A program made the position numbers and the translations under genes. Source: Pseudomonas synxantha BG33R (GTDB lineage: Bacteria; Pseudomonadota; Gammaproteobacteria; Pseudomonadales; Pseudomonadaceae). From it: DNA of 64,000 nt. Of this stretch, positions 59,512 through 64,000 are shown piece after piece. Each line of letters begins with the position of its first letter. Position 1 is the first letter of the stretch. Below the pieces are notes generated by a model that saw only the letters and a list, made by a program, of their open reading frames with translations, did no database searches and was not told the origin of the DNA. The DNA is taken from NCBI RefSeq assembly GCF_000263715.2, contig NZ_CM001514.1:606936-670935 (forward strand), written 5' to 3'.

Positions 59512-60795
59512 ATGGCACTACGCGAAACATGTTTATGGGAACACCTCACCCCCGGCCGGCCGGATCGTGCCGCGCTCAAGGGCGCGCTCAAGGTGGATGT
59601 CTGCGTGATCGGCGCCGGTATCACCGGTTTGTCGGCGGCCATTCATTTGCTGGAGCAGGGTAAAAGCGTTGCTGTGCTGGAGGCCCATCGCACCGGCCAT
59701 GGCGGTTCGGGGCGTAACGTCGGGTTGGTCAATGCCGGCATGTGGATCCCGCCAGACGAGATCGAAGCCGGATTTGGCACGGCGGTTGGCAGCCAGCTCA
59801 ACCGCATGTTGGGCGCAGCGCCGGCCCTGGTATTCAGCCTGATCGACAAATACAAGATCGATTGCCAATTGCGCCGCGAGGGCACCTTGCACATGGCCCA
59901 CAACGCCCGTGGCGAGGCGGATTTGCGCAGTCGTGAAGAGCAATGGAAGCGCCGTGGCGCGCCGGTCGAATTGCTCACCGGGCAGGCGTGTGAGCAAGCC
60001 ACCGGCACCCAAAAAATCTCCGCCGCCTTGCTCGATCGACGGGCCGGCACCCTGAACCCCATGGCCTACACCACGGGCTTGGCGAATGCCGCCGCAGCGC
60101 TGGGCGGGCAGTTGTTTGACCATTCCCCGGTCACCCAGCTTGAGCGCCAAGGTGCCGATTGGTCGGTGCAGACCGCCGAGGGCGCGGTGCAGGCCGCTCA
60201 GGTGGTGATCGCCTCTAACGCCTACACCGAAGGCGAATGGACCGAGTTGCGGCGCAATTTTTTCCCCGGCTATTACTATCAGGTGGCGTCAGCGCCGCTG
60301 ACCGATGATGCCGCCCGGCAAATCCTCCCCGGTGGCCAGGGCTCGTGGGATACGCGTCAGGTACTGAGCAGTATCCGTCGCGATGCCGATGGCCGTCTGT
60401 TGCTTGGCAGCCTGGGCAATGGCAACCAGAAACCTGCCTGGTTCCTCAAGGCGTGGGCCGATCGGGTGCAGCAGCACTACTTCCCGTATCTCAAATCGGT
60501 GCAGTGGGAATACACCTGGACCGGCTGCATCGCGTTTACCCCAGACCATCTGATGCGCCTGTTCGAACCCGCACCTGGCCTGGTCGCAGTCACCGGCTAT
60601 AACGGGCGTGGTGTGACCACCGGCAGTGTGGTCGGCAAGGCGTTTGCCGACTATCTGTGTCACCAGAATCCCCAGGCCTTGCCGATCCCCTTTGCACCGA
60701 TGCAGCCACTGGCGGGTGCAGGTCTGCGCAGTTGCCTGTATGAAGCAGGATTCTCGCTGTATCACGCCGGGCAATGTCTGAGGATCGTGATCTGA
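59512..60795 (+). CDS. amaA: L-pipecolate oxidase (FAD-dependent)
   Basis: Oxidises L-pipecolate to delta1-piperideine-6-carboxylate, the substrate of AmaB. 427-residue DAO-type flavoprotein with the N-terminal dinucleotide fold VCVIGAGITGLSAAIHLLEQ near residue 25 and GYNGRGVTTG near the C-terminus. The ATG at 59512 follows GGAG. The specific assignment rests on the amaB and LysR neighbours. Confidence 0.85.
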   Translation: MALRETCLWEHLTPGRPDRAALKGALKVDVCVIGAGITGLSAAIHLLEQGKSVAVLEAHRTGHGGSGRNVGLVNAGMWIPPDEIEAGFGTAVGSQLNRMLGAAPALVFSLIDKYKIDCQLRREGTLHMAHNARGEADLRSREEQWKRRGAPVELLTGQACEQATGTQKISAALLDRRAGTLNPMAYTTGLANAAAALGGQLFDHSPVTQLERQGADWSVQTAEGAVQAAQVVIASNAYTEGEWTELRRNFFPGYYYQVASAPLTDDAARQILPGGQGSWDTRQVLSSIRRDADGRLLLGSLGNGNQKPAWFLKAWADRVQQHYFPYLKSVQWEYTWTGCIAFTPDHLMRLFEPAPGLVAVTGYNGRGVTTGSVVGKAFADYLCHQNPQALPIPFAPMQPLAGAGLRSCLYEAGFSLYHAGQCLRIVI

Positions 60796-60938
60796 TCAGC
60801 GAAATACTGCTCAAAAGCCTGCGTTTTCTTAGCAGGCTACCCATCTGTATTGGTGCAAGGCGTAGCAATCACGCACTGTAAATGTGCAGTTCCGTTACGC
60901 ACGTTGTTACAGGTGTAGGAACTGTCGTTTATCCCTCT

Positions 60939-61013
60939 GGTTGCAGCTGCGACCTGGCGGGGTTGTACTTTTTTGGTTGGTTGGTTGCACCTATCGGGGC
61001 TAGACGGTTGCAC
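60939..61013 (+). promoter_or_regulatory. Phased GGTTGYAS repeats, candidate enhancer array
   Basis: GGTTGCAG (60939), GGTTGTAC (60961), GGTTGCAC (60983) and GGTTGCAC (61006): starts are 22, 22 and 23 bp apart, two helical turns. The first is part of the near-palindrome GGTTGCAGCTGCGACC (60939-60954). The array ends about 70 bp before the sigma54 -24 element, a usual place for activator sites. Confidence 0.5.
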
Positions 61014-61084
61014 GTCCTGGCAAAAGGCGTCGAAACGCCTGTAATAACAATGACACCGTGTCTTTTTGAAGAATAAAAAAGTAA

Positions 61085-61100
61085 TGGCACGCGGCTTGCT
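61085..61100 (+). promoter_or_regulatory. Sigma54 promoter of braC
   Basis: TGGCACGCGGCTTGCT fits TGGCACG-N4-TTGCW at every fixed position and lies 70 bp before the braC ATG. Confidence 0.85.
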
Positions 61101-61169
61101 CTGAGCTTTCAGTGAAAAGTTTGAATGCAAGTTGTCGTGCCAAAAATCAAAAATATCGGAGCACCACTC

Positions 61170-62306
61170 ATGTCCCAGACGTTTTACAAGAAAGGTTTTC
61201 TGGCCCTCGCCGTTGCAGCGGCGCTGGGTGTTTCTACGTTTGTTCAAGCTGATGTGAAAATTGGTGTGGCGGGCCCGATGACGGGTGCCAACGCCGCTTT
61301 CGGTGAGCAGTACATGAAGGGTGCCCAGGCGGCAGCCGACGTTATCAACAAGGCCGGCGGCATCAACGGCGAGCAGATCAAGCTGGTGGCTGGCGATGAC
61401 GCCTGCGAACCCAAGCAAGCCGTGGCCGTGGCTAACCGCCTGGCGGACCAGGACAAGGTGATCGGTGTGGTCGGGCACTTCTGCTCGTCCAACACCATCC
61501 CGGCGTCTGAGGTCTACGACGAAGCCGGCATTATCGCCATCACCCCAGGCTCCACCAATCCACAGGTCACCGAGCGCGGCCTGGGCGCCATGTTCCGTAT
61601 GTGCGGGCGTGACGACCAGCAAGGCATCGTCGCCGGCGACTACATCGTCGATGTGCTCAAGGGCAAGAAAGTCGCGGTGATCAACGACAAGGACACCTAC
61701 GGCAAAGGCCTGGCCGACGCCACCGCTGCGCAGTTGACCAAGCGTGGCGTCAAGCCGGTGCTGGAAGAGGGCCTGACCCGTGGCGAGAAAGACTTCAGCG
61801 CCCTGGTCACCAAGATCCGCTCCCTGGGCGCCGACGTCGTGTACTTCGGCGGCTTGCATCCAGAAGCCGGCCCATTGGTGCGCCAGATCCGTGAAGCGGG
61901 CCTCAAAGACGTCAAGTTCATGTCCGATGACGGCGTAGTGACCGACGAACTGGTGGCGACCGCCGGTGGTGCGCAGTACGTCGATGGCGTCTACATGACC
62001 TTCGGCGCCGATCCGCGCCTGTTGCCGGACAGCAAGACCGTGGTGGAAGAGTTCCGCAAAAACGGCACCGAGCCTGAAGGCTACACCCTGTATGCCTACG
62101 CCTCGATCCAGGCCCTGGCCGCCGGCTTCAACGGTGCCAAGTCCAACAAGGGCGAAGACGCGGCCAAGTGGTTGAAGGCTAACCCGGTTAAAACCGTCAT
62201 GGGCGAAAAAGCCTGGGATGCCAAGGGCGATCTGAAAGTCTCTGACTACGTGGTTTACCAGTGGGACAAAGACGGCAAATACCATCAGTTGGAAAAGCAG
62301 AAGTAA
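61170..62306 (+). CDS. braC: Branched-chain amino acid ABC transporter binding protein
   Basis: Periplasmic LIVAT-type binding protein, 378 residues, with a signal peptide (about 1-26, ending FVQA) and the two-lobed periplasmic-binding fold. The CEPKQ and HFCSS cysteines probably form the disulphide conserved in LivJ/BraC. The start MSQTFYKKGF is chosen over a non-conserved upstream ATG. The permease genes braD and braE follow; a REPIN lies between braC and braD. Confidence 0.92.
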   Translation: MSQTFYKKGFLALAVAAALGVSTFVQADVKIGVAGPMTGANAAFGEQYMKGAQAAADVINKAGGINGEQIKLVAGDDACEPKQAVAVANRLADQDKVIGVVGHFCSSNTIPASEVYDEAGIIAITPGSTNPQVTERGLGAMFRMCGRDDQQGIVAGDYIVDVLKGKKVAVINDKDTYGKGLADATAAQLTKRGVKPVLEEGLTRGEKDFSALVTKIRSLGADVVYFGGLHPEAGPLVRQIREAGLKDVKFMSDDGVVTDELVATAGGAQYVDGVYMTFGADPRLLPDSKTVVEEFRKNGTEPEGYTLYAYASIQALAAGFNGAKSNKGEDAAKWLKANPVKTVMGEKAWDAKGDLKVSDYVVYQWDKDGKYHQLEKQK

Positions 62307-62334
62307 TAACGCGACGGCTTGAACACCTCGATCT

Positions 62335-62427
62335 CTGTGGGAGCCGGGCTTGCCCGCGATGACGGCCTCAATACCAACACCTGTGTTGAATGTGAAACCG
62401 CTATCGCAGGCAAGCCAGCTCCCACAG
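62335..62427. repeat. Hybrid REPIN between braC and braD
   Basis: The left arm is GGGAGCCGGGCTTGCCCG (the type at 966), whereas the right arm is the complement of GGGAGCTGGCTTGCC (the common type), so the two arms belong to different REP classes. It may protect the braC message 3' end and lower permease expression. Confidence 0.82.
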
Positions 62428-62526
62428 AGGGCCTGGTTGCCTGCTCTATTGCAACAAACCTGTTTTTTCCTCCAGAAGCGCCGCACACCCACCGGGGTGC
62501 AGGTGCTCACCGCGTGAGATTGCGTT

Positions 62527-63441
62527 ATGGATGGTATTTTCCTGCAGCAACTGGTCAACGGCCTGACCCTCGGGTCGGTCTATGGCCTGATCGCCATCGG
62601 CTACACAATGGTCTATGGCATCATTGGCATGATCAACTTCGCCCACGGCGAGGTTTATATGATTTCCGCTTACCTCGCGGCGATCAGTCTGGCACTGCTG
62701 GCTTACTTCGGCATCGAATCCTTCCCGCTGCTCATTCTCGGCACCTTGATCTTCACCGTGGTCGTTACCGGCGTGTACGGTTGGGTCATTGAACGGGTCG
62801 CCTATAAACCGCTGCGCAACTCCACCCGACTGGCACCGCTGATCAGCGCCATCGGCATCTCGCTGATCCTGCAGAACTACGCACAGATCGCCCAGGGCGC
62901 CAAGCAACAAGGCATCCCGACCCTGCTGGCCGGGGCCTGGCGCGTCGATATCGGCACTGGCTTCGTGCAACTGACCTACACCAAAGTGTTCATCCTCGTG
63001 GCGGCATTCGCCGGCATGGCGTTGCTCACCTACATCATCAAGTACACCAAGCTGGGTCGCATGTGCCGCGCCACCCAGCAAGACCGCAAGATGGCCTCGA
63101 TCCTGGGCATCAACACCGACCGGGTGATCTCCTACGTGTTCGTCATCGGCGCGGCCATGGCTGCCCTGGCCGGCGTGCTTATCACCCTCAACTACGGCAC
63201 CTTCGACTTCTATGCCGGTTTCATCATCGGCATCAAGGCGTTTACCGCGGCGGTACTCGGCGGCATCGGCTCCCTGCCTGGGGCGATGCTGGGCGGGATC
63301 ATCCTCGGTATCTCCGAGTCGCTGTTCTCGGGGTTGATCAACTCTGACTACAAAGACGTGTTCAGTTTCTCCCTGCTGGTGGTGATTCTGATTTTCCGTC
63401 CCCAGGGCCTGCTTGGTCGCCCACTCGTGGCGAAGGTGTAA
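62527..63441 (+). CDS. braD: Branched-chain amino acid ABC transporter permease BraD
   Basis: LivH-type inner-membrane permease, 304 residues, about eight helices, with the N-terminal LTLGSVYGLIAIGYTMVYG and the C-terminal FTAAVLGGIGSLPGAMLGG blocks of the family. It ends 2 bp before braE. Confidence 0.94.
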   Translation: MDGIFLQQLVNGLTLGSVYGLIAIGYTMVYGIIGMINFAHGEVYMISAYLAAISLALLAYFGIESFPLLILGTLIFTVVVTGVYGWVIERVAYKPLRNSTRLAPLISAIGISLILQNYAQIAQGAKQQGIPTLLAGAWRVDIGTGFVQLTYTKVFILVAAFAGMALLTYIIKYTKLGRMCRATQQDRKMASILGINTDRVISYVFVIGAAMAALAGVLITLNYGTFDFYAGFIIGIKAFTAAVLGGIGSLPGAMLGGIILGISESLFSGLINSDYKDVFSFSLLVVILIFRPQGLLGRPLVAKV

Positions 63442-63443
63442 AC

Positions 63444-64000
63444 ATGTCTGCTGCCAAATCCATTGATATCAAGAAAAGTGTGGTCGATACGGTCCTCGCC
63501 GGGCTGATTTCGCTGATCGTGTTCGGGCCCATCGTCGGCGTAGTGCTCGACGGCTACAGCTTCAACCTGGAGCCGCTGCGCGTTGCCACGTTGGTCGCTA
63601 TCGTCATGGCTGGGCGCTTCGCCTTGAGCCTGTTCCTGCAAACCCCCAAGGGTGTGAAGATCCTGCAGGGCTTCGAAAGCAGCGGCTCGGGTGTACACGT
63701 GCTGCCACCGGACTACAAGTCGCGGCTGCGCTGGATCATCCCGGCGCTGATCGTGATCGCCATCGTGTTTCCGATCTTCGCCAACAAATACCTGCTGACC
63801 GTGGTGATTCTCGGGCTGATCTACGTGTTGCTTGGTCTGGGCCTGAACATCGTGGTGGGCCTGGCCGGTCTGCTCGACCTGGGTTACGTGGCGTTCTATG
63901 CCATCGGTGCCTACGGCTTGGCGCTGGGTTACCAATACCTCGGCCTGGGGTTCTGGACGGTGCTGCCGCTGGCGGCAATCGCGGCGGCACTGGCGGGGTG
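63444..64000 (+). CDS. braE: Branched-chain amino acid ABC transporter permease BraE (cut by window end)
   Basis: LivM-type permease; 185 codons are present from the ATG (MSAAKSIDIKKSVVDTVLAG) and the frame is open to the last base. Hydrophobic helices near 13-33, 48-66, 92-110 and 115-150, with YVLLGLGLNIVVGLAGLLDL, the core motif of the family. The ATPase genes braF and braG would be expected beyond the window. Confidence 0.92.
   Translation, partial: MSAAKSIDIKKSVVDTVLAGLISLIVFGPIVGVVLDGYSFNLEPLRVATLVAIVMAGRFALSLFLQTPKGVKILQGFESSGSGVHVLPPDYKSRLRWIIPALIVIAIVFPIFANKYLLTVVILGLIYVLLGLGLNIVVGLAGLLDLGYVAFYAIGAYGLALGYQYLGLGFWTVLPLAAIAAALAG

Larger units (their letters stand above)
60796..61169 (+). 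other. Regulatory region upstream of braC
   Basis: 374 bp without a gene. It carries four phased GGTTG-type repeats and a sigma54 promoter (separate entries), and an A+T-rich segment around 61045-61080 between them, where a bending protein such as IHF could bind. Confidence 0.6.

Overview
The window is chromosomal DNA of a fluorescent Pseudomonas, most likely the P. fluorescens group. This rests on gene content and order (serB/psd/rhdA/motAB/rsgA/orn/queG; nnrD-tsaE-amiB-mutL-miaA-hfq-hflX-hflKC-hisZ-purA; rnr-rlmB-rpsF-rpsR-rplI-dnaB; azu/nadE/pncB; amaA/amaB), on G+C-rich codon use, and on at least ten REP/REPIN palindromes of the types common in this group. No rRNA, integrase, transposase or CRISPR array is visible.

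Layout. 1-6.4 kb: the 3' part of serB, convergent psd and rhdA, an HDOD protein, and motAB behind a good FliA (sigma28) promoter. 6.4-7.1 kb: a small accessory insert between motB and rsgA that holds a PemK/MazF-like toxin gene preceded by an apparent promoter, a string of hairpins and a terminator. 7.1-25 kb: core genes for ribosome assembly, RNA turnover, queuosine, metabolite repair, tRNA modification, mismatch repair, the Hfq/HflX/HflKC cluster, hisZ, purA and a chemoreceptor. 25-28.2 kb: a ferric-iron ABC transporter (fbpAB-like) and two tandem, separately promoted tRNA-Leu(CAG) genes. 28.4-35.7 kb: rnr, rlmB, the S6/S18/L9 ribosomal protein cluster and dnaB. 35.7-46.5 kb: an accessory stretch around the core radical-SAM gene ygiQ. 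It contains a 2,096-residue leucine-rich-repeat protein with a triplicated C-terminal module, and a three-gene cluster (a 306-residue protein, a four-helix membrane protein and a decayed paralogue of that membrane protein) laid out like an effector with immunity genes. 46.6-53.4 kb: a transglutaminase / ATP-grasp / alpha-E operon behind a sigma54-type promoter. 53.5-56.6 kb: azurin, nadE and pncB (NAD salvage). 56.8-60.8 kb: a LysR regulator divergent from amaB-amaA (pipecolate/lysine catabolism). 60.8-64 kb: a branched-chain amino acid ABC transporter (braC-braD-braE, cut by the window end) behind a near-perfect sigma54 promoter and a helically phased repeat array.

Most interesting parts. 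(1) The RNA-plus-toxin unit at 6.4-7.1 kb has the order promoter, structured RNA, terminator, toxin, which is the layout of type III toxin-antitoxin loci, although the toxin looks PemK-like and no RNA repeats are seen. (2) The 44.8-46.4 kb cluster looks like an undescribed effector/immunity locus with a broken third gene. (3) The giant LRR gene has a three-fold module and stops right after its last LRR block, 4 bp from dnaB. (4) GGTTG-type repeats spaced 22, 22 and 23 bp lie upstream of the braC sigma54 promoter. All functional readings of these four are inference from sequence alone.
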